A stretch of DNA of 64,000 bases from Streptococcus pyogenes (GCF_002055535.1 NZ_LN831034.1:1302001-1366000), one strand, 5' to 3'; shown: positions 18,089 through 28,868, counted from the stretch's first letter. Program-made: numbers and translations. The notes: generated by a model from the sequence alone, not told the origin.

Positions 18089-18937
18089 CTAGAGTCCTTC
18101 TAGGATTTCAAGCGTTAACCCTTTCGCTTCATATTTAGCCAATTTTTCTTGATTTAGATGAATCTGATAAGCGTCATAAGTGCTTTTTTCTTCTATTGAT
18201 TGATGATACTCTAACAAGTCAAAGACACGCGCACTTGAAACATTTCCCAATTTGCTTGAATGCGTAAACCAAAAGACTTCACAAACTCGCATAGAGCCTT
18301 CCGGACGTGCAGACGACGCATCATTTTCAAACAAGCTAACCAAAACTTCTTTAATAGCCTCAGCATCTTCCTGAGAAAAACCAGTCTTTTCAGCAAAATA
18401 AGCATTGATAGAACCTTTAAGTACATACACACCATAATCTACAAAATGTTTTGTCCCCATCGTATCAGAAGAGCGGCCACTATTATTCTTAGCTTCCATA
18501 CCATTGGTACTACGCGTAATTTGAAGGCTGGAAATGACAATTGGCTCCAAGGACTTAGCCATACTGATGGAAACTGGTCCACGCACCCCAATTGATTTTT
18601 TCAGATAAGTAAAAACTTGTCCAAAAGCACGAACATCAAACCATAATGCATTTGCTTTTTCTTCAATTTCTTTGTCAGGTGTCTTAGCTGTAAAATGTTG
18701 CGAAAAGCGTTTTTCCAGTGAACGAAAATCATCTTCAATACGCTCATTAGCTTGCACAAAAATAGACTTCCCCATATCTTGCAAACGATTACGAATCTTA
18801 CGTTTAATGGAGACATCACTCATCACACCATATCCTTTGGCATCTGTACGAGGCATGTTTCCATTTAAGGGATCACCATTTGCATTTGCTTCTTTCACTT
18901 CAAGAGTTACCATAAAATCAATTTTGTGTTCCAACAT
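18089..18937 (-). CDS. cas7c: Cascade backbone subunit Cas7 (Csd2), type I-C
   Basis: Csd2/Cas7, 282 aa, the repeated backbone subunit of the type I-C Cascade that binds crRNA. The N-terminal KIDFMVTLEVKEANANGDP and NMPRTDAKGYGVMSDVSIKR segments are hallmarks; VRGPVSISMAKSLEPI near residue 115 follows. The frame is open to 18952, but the ATG at 18937 has a GAGGAG site at good spacing and avoids overlap with the cas8c stop, so I use it. Intact. Confidence 0.95.
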   Translation of the reverse strand: MLEHKIDFMVTLEVKEANANGDPLNGNMPRTDAKGYGVMSDVSIKRKIRNRLQDMGKSIFVQANERIEDDFRSLEKRFSQHFTAKTPDKEIEEKANALWFDVRAFGQVFTYLKKSIGVRGPVSISMAKSLEPIVISSLQITRSTNGMEAKNNSGRSSDTMGTKHFVDYGVYVLKGSINAYFAEKTGFSQEDAEAIKEVLVSLFENDASSARPEGSMRVCEVFWFTHSSKLGNVSSARVFDLLEYHQSIEEKSTYDAYQIHLNQEKLAKYEAKGLTLEILEGL

Positions 18938-18941
18938 CTTT

Positions 18942-20837
18942 TTACTCCTCACTTTCTGTTACTTCCGTGTTTTGTTTTGTATAGTAATAGTTTTTCTCAG
19001 CATAATACCCAAAAATAAAGCGGTAATCTAAGGGTTTTTCCATTGTTTCTGTTTCTAACAGAGGATTTAACAGTTCTAAAATCTCTTCTTTTTCTTTTTC
19101 TAATTTCATCCAACTGCCACGACGATTTAATTTCAATGGTTCTTCGTAAGGCTTAATTTTATTTTCCAATAACATCATCAATTTTGTTGGTTGTCCAGTA
19201 TAGGCTGTCCAATAACGTTCAGCATTGGTAATACGGTCGTTATTGTTTCCATCCAAGCCATAACGCAAGGTCTCGATTAATTCAAAAATTGCTAATAATC
19301 GTCCAAAAAGATAGGAACGATTTTGATTGGTATGATCTAGCATCGGTGAAAATTCCTCCCCATTTTGTTTGTGTAAAATTGCTAAGCAGACCTGCTCAAC
19401 TTGATACCAGTGCTTACGGTAACGATGTCGTTCTTTAACATTGTTACCTAACTTTTTGACAATGGACTGTGGCATCGGTTTACCATCAATCAAACTTGCC
19501 ACTAACTTTTGAATTTGATCACTTTTGAAGTTATCATTATCTAATTCAAGGAAGCGATCCCTATCAACCCCGTAGGACACATTAAGGATGTCATGAAAAG
19601 TAGGGGTTCTTAAGCGACTTTTCCCAAACTTAGATCGCGACTCCCAACTGTATGTTTCCTGCCACTTGTTAAGATTGGTGAGTAATTGGGACGCTTGAAG
19701 CTGACGAAAATATTTTAAAGCAATCCGCCCATTGCTGGTTTTATTCAAAATAGCAACGTAGTAAGTGGCATCATTAGCAAATAATTTTTGTCCCTTGATG
19801 AATGATTTACCAATTCTTTTATTGTCTTCAGTTGCTAATGTTATAACAGGAGGCGTATCGTCATCATCATCTTCTTCAAGTCCATCATCAAAGATTGGTG
19901 ATACAATATCCAACCGACTATCATTTGTTAAATCATCGCTGAACCAGTTGATTAAATATTGAGAAGACCCTAACCAAGTACTGGTATTTTTATTTTCTAA
20001 AAGGTACTTGAGCATTAAATGAATCTTTTCGGAAGTTTCATAGCCAACACTAAAAACGTCTTCGCGTTCTCTAAAACGTCCTTTATAAGCTTCTCTTTTA
20101 TTACTAACAGAGATGATTTTAGCATTCCCCATCAAACCTCTATGCTTATCGGTAAGCTGTTCCTCTCGTCCACTAATATTACAAATACCGAGATTTTCAC
20201 GATTGGCTTCAACAAAAGAAATATAGGATTGGTGTAAGGCTTTAAATGTCGAAACCGATTCATTTTTAAAGCCCTGGAACTGATCAATTGAAAATTCTAA
20301 AAAGCAAGCTGATAAATCAATTAATTTTTCTTTTCCAGTGGCATCACAAAATGTGACTTTTAATTGATTATGTTGATAATCAGGACCAATTAAAGAATCA
20401 AGAATCAATGTTAGAAATTCTGGCTTCAAAATGAACTGCTGAACAAAGGTTAAAAATTTCTTGACATCACCCTCCTCACAATAATCAATCCAGTTATTCA
20501 GTTGCTTATGAAAAGAATCATACTGAATCTGCCCCATTTCAGCACTATAATAAGCAAATTTATCGACTAGGGGATGCGGTGCAGGATGACTACCTGACCT
20601 AGCAACAGAATCAGCCGTTACAGGAAAAATAATCATTTGCTTATCTGCCATAAATTCTGCCTTGTGAAACTGGCCATCTTTGTCAAGTTTCACTGAAATG
20701 ATATTTTTACCATTTGACTTTAAACTCGTATGATAAATCGGCAGTAAAACCGGCTCATTATTTCTTTTTTGATGATCAACCAAGTCTGCTAGCTCTGCTT
20801 TTTCATAAGTCTTCAAGAGAGAAGTAAAAAAATCCAT
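18942..20837 (-). CDS. cas8c: Cascade large subunit Cas8c (Csd1), type I-C
   Basis: A 631-residue Csd1/Cas8c, the large Cascade subunit thought to read the PAM and recruit Cas3. The N-terminus has PILLPIYHTSLKSNGK-like segments (observed as NNEPVLLPIYHTSLKSNGK, residues ~26-44), followed by PHPLVDKFAYYSAEMG near residue 90 and a C-terminal EEILELLNP region. Odd: an acidic run (EEDDDDD, near residue 325) coded by GAT/GAC repeats interrupts the middle of the protein. It overlaps cas5c by a single base and precedes cas7. Type I-C assignment is clear from the Csd1-Csd2-Cas5c gene order. Confidence 0.94.
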   Translation of the reverse strand: MDFFTSLLKTYEKAELADLVDHQKRNNEPVLLPIYHTSLKSNGKNIISVKLDKDGQFHKAEFMADKQMIIFPVTADSVARSGSHPAPHPLVDKFAYYSAEMGQIQYDSFHKQLNNWIDYCEEGDVKKFLTFVQQFILKPEFLTLILDSLIGPDYQHNQLKVTFCDATGKEKLIDLSACFLEFSIDQFQGFKNESVSTFKALHQSYISFVEANRENLGICNISGREEQLTDKHRGLMGNAKIISVSNKREAYKGRFREREDVFSVGYETSEKIHLMLKYLLENKNTSTWLGSSQYLINWFSDDLTNDSRLDIVSPIFDDGLEEDDDDDTPPVITLATEDNKRIGKSFIKGQKLFANDATYYVAILNKTSNGRIALKYFRQLQASQLLTNLNKWQETYSWESRSKFGKSRLRTPTFHDILNVSYGVDRDRFLELDNDNFKSDQIQKLVASLIDGKPMPQSIVKKLGNNVKERHRYRKHWYQVEQVCLAILHKQNGEEFSPMLDHTNQNRSYLFGRLLAIFELIETLRYGLDGNNNDRITNAERYWTAYTGQPTKLMMLLENKIKPYEEPLKLNRRGSWMKLEKEKEEILELLNPLLETETMEKPLDYRFIFGYYAEKNYYYTKQNTEVTESEE

Positions 20838-21565
20838 CAGTTTTCTCCTTTCTCCATGGCATCATACTCCATGCATTCATCGTTAACCGATTTTATCTCC
20901 TCTGGTGCTTTAAAAGCATAACTAGAAAGCGTGTTAACAATATCGCATTCAGACTGTGCTTTAAACGTAATGACTCCATTTTTCATCACAGTCTTTGTAA
21001 AGTATGATTTTAATGGTGTCTTTTTGTCCTTCGGATAGGCAAAGGAATGGAACATGATTCCCAAGTCGATATTGACACCATTATAATACGACACAGTAGT
21101 CTCATACTCTTCTTGGCTGATATCATCTACAAGCCCTAAACATTCTCTTGTACCCAAAAACACATCTCGACGTCCCCCTTTACGAATAGAACGCTCCATA
21201 ATGGCTTCATGTTTAGCTGGAAGTCTATCTGAGTTCAAATCTTTTCTATCTTCATTCCAAACAAAATGAAACTTGATCAGATAAACAACATCACTCAAAT
21301 AGGATACATAACTTAAATCTGCACTATAATCATGTAACAGAGCCCTGACACCCTGTAATTCGGTTTGAATCTGGTTAATAACCTTAACCTCTGTGACGAT
21401 ATTAGTAAAGGTCGGCTTATAATAGATGGCATCAACGATACCATTCAGTGCCTGTCTAGTCGGAACCGAATAGGATGAGCGTTCCGATCCCCCTTTTGTG
21501 GCTGGATTTGTAAAAAGAGCTCGCTGACCACTTACTCTCACGTAGAAGTCTCTAGATCTGTACAA
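20837..21565 (-). CDS. cas5c: Cas5c (Cas5d), crRNA-processing endonuclease of type I-C
   Basis: A 242-residue Cas5c. In type I-C systems this protein replaces Cas6 and cuts the pre-crRNA repeat, then stays as a Cascade subunit. RDFYVRVSGQRALFTNPATK near the N-terminus, SYSVPTRQALNGIVDAIYYKP near residue 32 and VFLGTRECLG near residue 135 are typical. The gene starts 132 nt after the cas3 stop; an overlapping frame in that gap was rejected. It overlaps the cas8c start by one base. Confidence 0.94.
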   Translation of the reverse strand: MYRSRDFYVRVSGQRALFTNPATKGGSERSSYSVPTRQALNGIVDAIYYKPTFTNIVTEVKVINQIQTELQGVRALLHDYSADLSYVSYLSDVVYLIKFHFVWNEDRKDLNSDRLPAKHEAIMERSIRKGGRRDVFLGTRECLGLVDDISQEEYETTVSYYNGVNIDLGIMFHSFAYPKDKKTPLKSYFTKTVMKNGVITFKAQSECDIVNTLSSYAFKAPEEIKSVNDECMEYDAMEKGEN

Positions 21566-21697
21566 GCTACTTTCCTCCTTCTGTTTTTTTGTAATCTAAT
21601 TTTATTAAATAGTCTAAATTGATAATAATTACTAATGATGATTGGCAGGTTAACAAGGTCCTCTAACAACCTTTTGTTAATCTTCTTTCGTTTTGAG

Positions 21698-24105
21698 TTA
21701 GAAGTAAAAGCTAGCTGAATCGTATTTAACTCCTCTTTCCGTGTCATAATACTCCGACGTCAAAACCAGAATCTGACCATTTAGATAAGATTTTGTTGTC
21801 TCAAAGAGAGGATCGTTCTCGCGGACATTAACCGTAAAAGGTTGTAACTCTTTTAGTAATGATTTTATCGTTTGATAATCTTTTGCTGATAAAAAATGTG
21901 ACACACCTAATTCTTCTAAATAAGCCAATTTTTTCTCAGCTTCGCCATAAGGTACGAGAATTCCTATCATATCATTATTGATGAGGTTCATTTTGGCTCC
22001 TGCTGTTTTAAAAGCTTGTTTTAACTTACCTTTGAACTTTTTATTTGCCGTCTGATAAATATTAAGGCTTAAATAGTCGTAGATTGATAGGTTGTCTTCC
22101 AAAGGATAATCCATCAGTCCCTGATTATTGGCATAATAATACTCAAAAAAGTCACGGTTTAAAGTTGAGATATCAATTGGAGACCCAATCTTATGAAGAA
22201 TAGATTCTGTGGCTTCTTTTTTAGTTTTTATTTCTGTCAGCCTAGAAATATTTTCCTCTTCATTGGTCAGATTGACAAGAGTGACTTGCCCTTTATCTCG
22301 TTTGCCTTCTCGGTTACACCGTCCAGCAGCCTGAACAATAGAATCAATCCCTGAGTAGGAACGAATGACGCGATGAAAATCAACATCTACACCTGCTTCA
22401 ATTAATTGCGTGCTAATACAAATAATAGGGATATTATTTTGTAACTCCGTTTTGATCTTAGCAATCAAGTCAAGTCTATGCTGCGCACACATATTTGTCG
22501 AAAGCTGATAGACCGGTCTATCAGTCATGTCTTTTAGCATAGTATAGCAGTTATGAACCGTTTTTTTCGTATTAAAAATAGCAAGAACTGAGTTTTCCTC
22601 ACCTAGAATAAGGTTAATAACATCAGTCAAGTGAACTTTCTGATCACTATCATCAAATTTTCTAAGCTCTGTCCTTGAAAAAATCTGTTTTTCTTCAATC
22701 GTTAACTCAACTATTTCAGCTAATTCTCCCAAGTTCCCTCCATAACAGATACGATGGTCAATCTCTGAAGAATCATAAGCAGGTTGTGTCGCTGTGCAAA
22801 GAACGATGGTTGTATCCATAACTTTATTTAAAAAATTCATCGTTAAATTAAACAAAGTGGTGACTTCAATAGGCAGGGATTGAACTTCATCTAGAATCAC
22901 AACACTATTAATCAAACTTGAAAAACGTCTCAGATTAGCTGATTTTGTTTTGAAAAGTGTTTGGAAAAATTGAACCATAGAAGTCAAGACTACTTGACTG
23001 TCCCAGCTATCACTAAGATAAGCTGACAATAAACTGTCCTTATCATCATCATCTTCATTAGCCTGTTTCACCACATTGGAATGGTGTTCTAGAACGCCAA
23101 GGTCACCTGTAACTTTTCTAATTTCGGAAGCATTTTGCTCAAGAACCGAAAGAAAGGGCGTTATGTAAAAAAACCTTGATTTGTCGTGATGAACTAATTG
23201 GTGAAACGCATAACGCATACTAAGATTAGTCTTGCCAGCTCCTGTCGGTAAATCTAAGCGATAAATCCCCTTGGAATCTCGTTTACCTCTTTCTTTAACA
23301 CGCTCAGCGATTTCTGTCCGAATAGTGTTCAACTGATTGTTTGGCTGTCCAAAGCTAGCATATTTTTGTTCAATGGCCGCTAAATAGGAGTGTTTTAGAA
23401 AGGATCGCTCTGTTTTATCCATAGGACTTATCTTAAGGCCATAGGCATTTACTGTGTCCAAAATATCAGCGTTTTTTAAGAGTGACAAGTAAAGTCTCAC
23501 CATACAAGACTGATAATAATCCCACTCACTCTTATCTTGCCAGTTTAAGGAAGACATGGCTTGTTGGTAATTATCAAAAGCTTTATCAATAAGCTCCCTT
23601 AAATCTTTGTAGCCATAATCACATAATTTTTTTCTAATTTTAGAGCGTACCCTTTAATATCTTCATGATAGTGATAACCATCTAAGTCTCTATTGATACG
23701 ATTTTTAAACTTATTAAAGCCATAATATTCAGCATCGTCAAAATAGTAGCATAAATCATACATCCCATGATGAGCAGAGATGACATACCCCACCATTTCG
23801 TTGAATGTCATTCTCTCATTTTTATCAACCCCTCGGTTTTTTAGATGAGGCCCAATAATAGAACATAAGTATTTTGCCCCTGCATAAGAGTGATCAACAT
23901 GCCGATTTGGATTATTTAATAATTTATCTTGAAAGGTTCGATCAGCTTTGCCCAGGTCGTGGTAAAGACCAATTAAAAAAAGCACATCTCCTTGACCAAT
24001 TATAGATGCTTCCTGTCGACTAGAACAGGCCACATGCCATAAATGCTCATCTAAAGATTGCTTTTTATCTTTTTTACAGTCATAGTGTGCTAAAATCATT
24101 CTCAT
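21698..24105 (-). pseudogene. cas3: cas3 (HD nuclease-helicase), frameshifted at an A7 tract
   Basis: Cas3 nicks and unwinds target DNA after Cascade binding. It is split: an HD part (24105 to a stop at 23599, 168 aa) has FLIGLYHDLGKAD, DHSYAGAKY and ISAHHGMYD metal motifs; a helicase part (open from about 23628 to 21698, ATG at 23557, 619 aa) has Walker A LPTGAGKTN, the DEAD-like VILDEVQSLP box, TATQPAY and the QAAGRCNREG motif VI. The minus-strand run of seven A at 23627-23633 is the break: one more A would give GAA AAA AAA TTA TGT and a seamless 802-residue protein, the normal type I-C length. First gene of the cas operon. Confidence 0.92.
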
Positions 24106-24221
24106 ATGCCTCTCAAAATAACACTATTTGTACGATGATTGTAATAGTATTGTAACATAACTCTTTAAATAAAGAAAGCGTTTTTCTCATAATTAAACTT
24201 CAATCTAATATCTCTATTAGT
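24106..24221 (-). promoter_or_regulatory. Presumed cas operon promoter region
   Basis: Between the valS terminator and cas3. On the minus strand two TACAAT-like -10 boxes occur in TTACAATACTATTACAATC (about 24141-24162), with no clear -35. A half-cre-like AACGCTTTC lies further upstream. Weak call. Confidence 0.35.
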
Positions 24222-24253
24222 AAGAAAAGAACACAGTTTTTCAACTGCGTTCT
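24222..24253 (-). terminator. Intrinsic terminator downstream of valS
   Basis: An 11-bp stem with one G-U pair (24243-24253 with 24228-24238) and a T-rich tail on the minus strand, directly after the valS stop. Confidence 0.85.
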
Positions 24254-24258
24254 AAACA

Positions 24259-26907
24259 CTATGATTTAATTTTCTTCATCTCTGCAATCCGTTCTTGGGT
24301 TGCGTCGTACTTAGCTTGGTAGTCAGCTTGTTTGTCTTTTTCTTTTTGGACAACTTCTGGTTTGGCGTTGGCAACAAAGCGTTCGTTGCCGAGTTTTTTG
24401 CCGACCATGTCCAGTTCTTTTTGCCATTTAGCCAGTTCTTTATCTAGGCGAGCAAGTTCTTCTTCCACGTTAAGCAAATCTGCTAGTGGCAAGTAGATTT
24501 CAGCACCTGTGATGATGCTGGTCATAGCCAGTTCTGGCGCAGCAATGGCTGAGCTGATTTCTAATTTTTCAGGGTTAGTGAAGCATTTGATGTAGTTGAT
24601 ATTGCTGTTGAAAAAGTCTTCTAATTCACTATCTGCTGTCTTCACCAAAATGGTGATTGGTTTTGATGGTGCCACGTTAACTTCAGCGCGCGCATTACGA
24701 ACTGCACGAATCAGGTCTTTCAAACTTTCCACACCTTTATGCGCAGCTTCATTTTCAAAAGCTGGGCGAACCACAGGATAGTCCACCGTCACAATAGAAC
24801 CTTGGGCATATTGAGCGTAAATTTCTTCTGTTACAAATGGCATGATTGGGTGAAGGAGACGTAAAATCTTGTCCAAAGTATAAAGAAGGACAGAGCGCGT
24901 GATAACTTTTTCAGCTTCGTTGTCGCTATACAGCACTTCCTTGGTCAATTCCACATACCAGTTGGCAAATTCTTCCCAAATAAAGTTGTAAAGAATGTGT
25001 CCTGCCACACCAAACTCAAACTTGTCAAAGTTTTCTGTCACTTTAGCGATGGTTTCATTGAGATTGTGGAGAATCCACTGGTCAGTCACATTTCCAGCTT
25101 CTGAGGCAGCTACCTTAGCCACATTACTTTCAGCATCTTCCAATGTCAACCCTTCATTATTCATGAGGATATAGCGAGAAATATTCCAAATTTTATTAAT
25201 GAAATTCCAAGAGGCGTCCATTTTTTCGTATGAGAAACGCACGTCTTGTCCTGGGGCAGAGCCGTTTGAGAGGAACCAACGTAAGCTATCGGCACCATAT
25301 TTCTCAATGACATCCATCGGATCAATCCCGTTCCCCAATGATTTAGACATTTTGCGTCCTTCTTCGTCACGAATAAGACCGTGAATCAGGACATTTTGGA
25401 ATGGCTGACGCCCGGTAAATTCAAGCGATTGGAAAATCATACGTGACACCCAGAAGAAAATGATGTCATAACCTGTTACTAAGGTTGAGGTTGGGAAATA
25501 ACGTTTGAAATCTTCTACATCTGTGTCAGGCCACCCCATAGTTGAGAACGGCCATAAAGCAGATGAGAACCAAGTGTCAAGAACATCTTCATCTTGAGTC
25601 CAGTCATCACCTTCTGGTGCTTCTTCGCCAACGTAAATCTCACCTTCTGCATTGTACCAAGCAGGAATTTGGTGACCCCACCATAATTGGCGAGAGATTA
25701 CCCAGTCATGGACATTTTCCATCCATTGGAGGAAGGTATCGTTGAAACGTGGTGGGTAGAAATCTACTCGGTCATCTGTTTCTTGGTTGTCCATAGCTTG
25801 TTTAGCAAGCTCATCCATTTTTACAAACCATTGAGTGGATAGACGAGGCTCAACGACTGCACCTGAACGTTCTGAGTGACCTACTGAGTGAACACGTTTT
25901 TCGATGTTTACTAGGGCGCCAAGTTCTTCAAGTTTAGCAACGGTAGCTTGACGAGCTTCAAAACGGTCCATGCCTGCAAAGTCGCCAGCTAACTCATTCA
26001 TGGTACCGTCATCGTTCATGACATTCACTTGTGGTAGATTATGGCGTTGACCAACCTCGAAATCGTTAGGATCATGGGCAGGCGTGATTTTCACAACTCC
26101 AGTCCCAAATTCAGGGTCAGCATGCTCGTCACCCACGATTGGAATCAATTTATTCACGATTGGTAAAATAACATTTTTGCCAATCAAATCTTTGTAACGA
26201 GGATCTTCTGGGTTTACGGCAACGGCAACGTCTCCAAACATGGTTTCTGGTCGCGTTGTTGCCACTTGAAGGGCGCGTGAGCCATCTGCCAACATATAGT
26301 TCATGTGATAGAAAGCTCCCTCAACATCCTTGTGGATAACCTCGATGTCAGAAAGGGCAGTTCTGGCAGCAGGATCCCAGTTGATGATGAATTCACCACG
26401 GTAAATCCAGCCTTTTTTGTAGAGGTCAACAAAAACCTTGCGAACTGCTTTTGACAAGCCCTCATCAAGGGTGAAGCGCTCACGGCTGTAGTCCACAGAA
26501 AGCCCCATTTTGCCCCACTGCTCTTTAATCGTAGTGGCATATTCGTCTTTCCACTCCCAGACCTTGTCTAGGAATTTGTCACGACCAAGGTCGTAACGAG
26601 AAATCCCCTGCTCGCGCAGACGCTCCTCTACCTTAGCCTGTGTCGCAATTCCTGCATGGTCCATCCCTGGAAGCCAAAGCGTATCAAAGCCCTGCATGCG
26701 TTTTTGACGAATGATAATATCTTGAAGTGTTGTGTCCCAAGCATGTCCCAAGTGCAACTTACCAGTCACATTTGGCGGTGGAATCACGATAGAATACGGT
26801 TTTGCTTTTTGGTCTCCTGATGGCTTGAAAACATCTGCATCAAGCCATTTTTGATAGCGACCTGCCTCAACCTCGGCAGGATTGTATTTAGGTGATAGTT
26901 CTGTCAT
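24259..26907 (-). CDS. valS: Valyl-tRNA synthetase
   Basis: Class I valyl-tRNA synthetase, 882 aa, charges tRNA-Val in the cytosol. Motifs: [16 protein letters not shown] (HIGH site) near residue 45, the editing domain [17 protein letters not shown] near residue 218, [12 protein letters not shown] (KMSKS) near residue 520, and a C-terminal coiled-coil arm (about 810-882, rich in [26 protein letters not shown]). Full length. It is the last gene of a unit headed by a T-box leader; the upstream kinase gene ends one base before the start. Confidence 0.98.
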   Translation of the reverse strand: MTELSPKYNPAEVEAGRYQKWLDADVFKPSGDQKAKPYSIVIPPPNVTGKLHLGHAWDTTLQDIIIRQKRMQGFDTLWLPGMDHAGIATQAKVEERLREQGISRYDLGRDKFLDKVWEWKDEYATTIKEQWGKMGLSVDYSRERFTLDEGLSKAVRKVFVDLYKKGWIYRGEFIINWDPAARTALSDIEVIHKDVEGAFYHMNYMLADGSRALQVATTRPETMFGDVAVAVNPEDPRYKDLIGKNVILPIVNKLIPIVGDEHADPEFGTGVVKITPAHDPNDFEVGQRHNLPQVNVMNDDGTMNELAGDFAGMDRFEARQATVAKLEELGALVNIEKRVHSVGHSERSGAVVEPRLSTQWFVKMDELAKQAMDNQETDDRVDFYPPRFNDTFLQWMENVHDWVISRQLWWGHQIPAWYNAEGEIYVGEEAPEGDDWTQDEDVLDTWFSSALWPFSTMGWPDTDVEDFKRYFPTSTLVTGYDIIFFWVSRMIFQSLEFTGRQPFQNVLIHGLIRDEEGRKMSKSLGNGIDPMDVIEKYGADSLRWFLSNGSAPGQDVRFSYEKMDASWNFINKIWNISRYILMNNEGLTLEDAESNVAKVAASEAGNVTDQWILHNLNETIAKVTENFDKFEFGVAGHILYNFIWEEFANWYVELTKEVLYSDNEAEKVITRSVLLYTLDKILRLLHPIMPFVTEEIYAQYAQGSIVTVDYPVVRPAFENEAAHKGVESLKDLIRAVRNARAEVNVAPSKPITILVKTADSELEDFFNSNINYIKCFTNPEKLEISSAIAAPELAMTSIITGAEIYLPLADLLNVEEELARLDKELAKWQKELDMVGKKLGNERFVANAKPEVVQKEKDKQADYQAKYDATQERIAEMKKIKS

Positions 26908-26908
26908 C

Positions 26909-27472
26909 TTAGTTCTCCTTGATATGAGTCATTTTTTGGATAATAAGCTGCGCTGTTTCAGCAGCGGTGAGCTGGGTATTATTGATTTTTTGGTAATGCG
27001 TGAGCGTTTTGGGTGGTTCTTCTGGATTAAAAACAGCATATGCCATCGTGGATTGAATATCTTGTTCTGACCACTCGATGTTGCGTTTAAGAGGTTTATG
27101 TTTGAGACGATTTTCTGTGCGATTGCGTTTAAGACGTTCCTCTATATCTGTTTTTAATTCGACAAAGAGAACCTCTTGGTCATAAGACTGAAAAACAGCC
27201 TGAATCTTTTCAAGCATTGCTACATCATTTGGATCATTGAAGTCAATTACAATAGTAAAAATCATGTCTTGACCTGTCTTAGCAAAGGTTTCAAAAAAAG
27301 CAAAACGGATACGTTCAATCAAGGCAGTGCTCTCTTGAGACCAAGGCATAAACCGTAAAACAAAGTCAATAGAATCGTGATTATGAAACAAAGTCATGCC
27401 TGTCTGCCTGGCAACTTCTTGCCCAATGGTCATCTTGCCCGACGCTTGAGCACCAATGATGATAAGGTTCAT
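26909..27472 (-). CDS. P-loop kinase-like protein upstream of valS
   Basis: A 187-residue P-loop protein starting [21 protein letters not shown]; this Walker A loop GAQASGKM resembles AAA_33/shikimate-kinase-like nucleoside or small-molecule kinases. The rest is helical with [24 protein letters not shown] and [21 protein letters not shown] (an arginine-rich lid). The frame is open to a GTG at 27493; the ATG at 27472 is preferred because it overlaps the upstream GNAT stop (ATGA) and has a GGAGGAG site 11 bases away. Substrate unknown. Confidence 0.8.
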   Translation of the reverse strand: MNLIIIGAQASGKMTIGQEVARQTGMTLFHNHDSIDFVLRFMPWSQESTALIERIRFAFFETFAKTGQDMIFTIVIDFNDPNDVAMLEKIQAVFQSYDQEVLFVELKTDIEERLKRNRTENRLKHKPLKRNIEWSEQDIQSTMAYAVFNPEEPPKTLTHYQKINNTQLTAAETAQLIIQKMTHIKEN

Positions 27473-27763
27473 TTTTGTTTCTGCTCCTCCCACTCACTTC
27501 TCAGTAACCCAAAACGCATGTCGCCACAGCGGCGACCTTGAACGTCCTTACGGTCACGGGCATTGGCTTCTAAGGTAAAGCCTAATTTGCGAGCCACTGC
27601 CTGACTTTGCTTGTTGTAGTCGTAGCAACCCAGCTCAATTTTATGCAAATCAAGTAAGGTAAAACCAATTTCAATCAGAGCTGAAGCCGCTTCTGGAACA
27701 ATGCCTTGTCCCCTTTTCGTTGACGTAATAGCAGCCGTTCTGTTTCCACTTTGGGCAAAGTTT
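27469..27763 (-). pseudogene. C-terminal remnant of a RimJ/RimL-type GNAT acetyltransferase
   Basis: About 95 codons with no start read as the second half of a RimL-like N-acetyltransferase: RGQGIVPEAASALI (acetyl-CoA loop), then LDLHKIELGCYDYNKQS and ARKLGFTLEANARDRKDVQG. The frame ends at TGA 27471-27469, overlapping the next gene's ATG. Upstream of about 27763 the frame meets TAA TAG and no homology is seen; the N-terminal half has been deleted. It lies between the T-box leader and the kinase gene, so the deletion seems to have brought the leader closer to the kinase-valS pair. Confidence 0.8.
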
Positions 27764-27835
27764 TTCTATTATATACTTCTAACAACATTTTAACAATAAG
27801 CCATCATCTTCTTTCAAATGAAACCAAATAATCCC

Positions 27836-28060
27836 TGCCTAGATAACCTAGACAGGGACGAATTTCGTGTTACGATTTCCGCGGTACCACCACTGTTTCA
27901 GACCATAAAATGGGTCTGCTACTTTTCATATCTGATTTCTGATCCTCAGCTACTAGCCTTGACATCTGTGCGGATTTCTCAACACCACCGCTCTCTGTAA
28001 CAGACCAACTCAATGCACCTCTGATTGCTAATATTCTAACAAATTTATAGCCATTAAGCA
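27836..28060 (-). promoter_or_regulatory. T-box leader (probably valine-responsive) of the kinase-valS unit
   Basis: The minus strand holds the T-box core GGTGGTACCGCGG (27879-27891), a stem-I-like AGAGAGCGGTGGTGTTGAGAAATCCGC region (about 27971-27997), and a terminator stem CCCTGTCTAG..CTAGGCAGGG (about 27836-27858) followed by a T-rich run. T-box leaders bind uncharged tRNA and prevent termination; here it should raise valS expression on valine starvation. The GTC triplet near 27961-27963 could be the specifier, but this was not settled by folding. Confidence 0.88.
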
Positions 28061-28072
28061 ACGAGAAGATGA

Positions 28073-28468
28073 CTATTTTTTAAAGCTTGCACCATTTTCG
28101 ACCAATTTTTTAACCGTTGCTGGACCAATGCCCTTAAGAGCAAGGAGGTCTTTTTCTGTCCACTCCTTAAAAGCTTGCGCTGAATGGATGCCTTCTGCAT
28201 ATAGGGTTTCGACAAGGTCAGAGCGGATACCAGCTACAACTGGCTGCCCTGCAAACTCATCAAGAGTAAGTCTTTCCTTGCTTGCTGTCAGGTTTTCAAC
28301 TGTTTGGCTGCCTTTTTCCACAAGATTTTTACCAGCAGAAATGGTTTTATCCACAGCTGTTTCAACACTTTCAACTGCCTTATCAAAAACTTGACCTGCT
28401 TTTTTTAACAAGCCATTACGCTTCATTTCTAATTTCAATGCTTTTTTACGATTTTTTTGTTTTGCCAC
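28073..28468 (-). CDS. Small basic protein with C-terminal helix-hairpin-helix
   Basis: A 131-residue protein with a very basic N-terminus (MAKQKNRKKALKLEMKRNGLLKKAG), a long helix rich in Val/Glu/Lys (about 25-70), and a C-terminal HhH-like domain (TEKDLLALKGIGPATVKKLVENGASF, about 103-128) of the sort that contacts DNA or RNA non-specifically. GTG start at 28468 with an AAGGAG site. Conserved in streptococci as I recall it, with no known function. It reads away from the next gene by 17 nt and may be co-transcribed with it. Confidence 0.8.
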   Translation of the reverse strand: MAKQKNRKKALKLEMKRNGLLKKAGQVFDKAVESVETAVDKTISAGKNLVEKGSQTVENLTASKERLTLDEFAGQPVVAGIRSDLVETLYAEGIHSAQAFKEWTEKDLLALKGIGPATVKKLVENGASFKK

Positions 28469-28485
28469 TATTTCGTGTCTCCTTC

Positions 28486-28740
28486 TTAATAATGCCTTGC
28501 TCCAAATAACTCATCTGGAATATCGTGAAAGGCTTTACCATTTTTATAATTGTCAAATTTACCTAGTAAAAATTCGTAGGCGTCTAACTTACTTTCATAA
28601 CGAATAAAGGCATCTTTAGCCCTTTCATCGCCATCTTCTTGGGCAACTTCTTGACTGGTTGCCATGGCTAGCTGATTGACTTGAATCTGAGTTTTAACCC
28701 AGTCTTCAAAATCTTTTAAAAATTCTTTTTCATAAGACAT
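28486..28740 (-). CDS. DUF1912-family small protein
   Basis: An 84-residue acidic protein (MSYEKEFLKDFEDWVKTQIQ...), predicted all-helical, matching the streptococcal DUF1912 family as I recognise it. No function is known. It has a clear ribosome site (AAGAGGAAG) and lies just upstream of the HhH protein gene on the same strand. Confidence 0.82.
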   Translation of the reverse strand: MSYEKEFLKDFEDWVKTQIQVNQLAMATSQEVAQEDGDERAKDAFIRYESKLDAYEFLLGKFDNYKNGKAFHDIPDELFGARHY

Positions 28741-28868
28741 GCTTGGCTTCCTCTTTCTGAAATTATCTTTACCATTATACCATAAGGCAGGCCTCTTGTG
28801 CCATGTTATTAATAACTGGTACCCTCATTTTGATGATAAACAATTAAGGAAATATTTTTAAGAAAAGC

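Noticed and set aside
21538-21747. A 69-codon minus-strand frame bridging cas3 and cas5c
   Set aside because: It overlaps both cas genes in another frame, lacks a good ribosome site, and has no recognisable fold.
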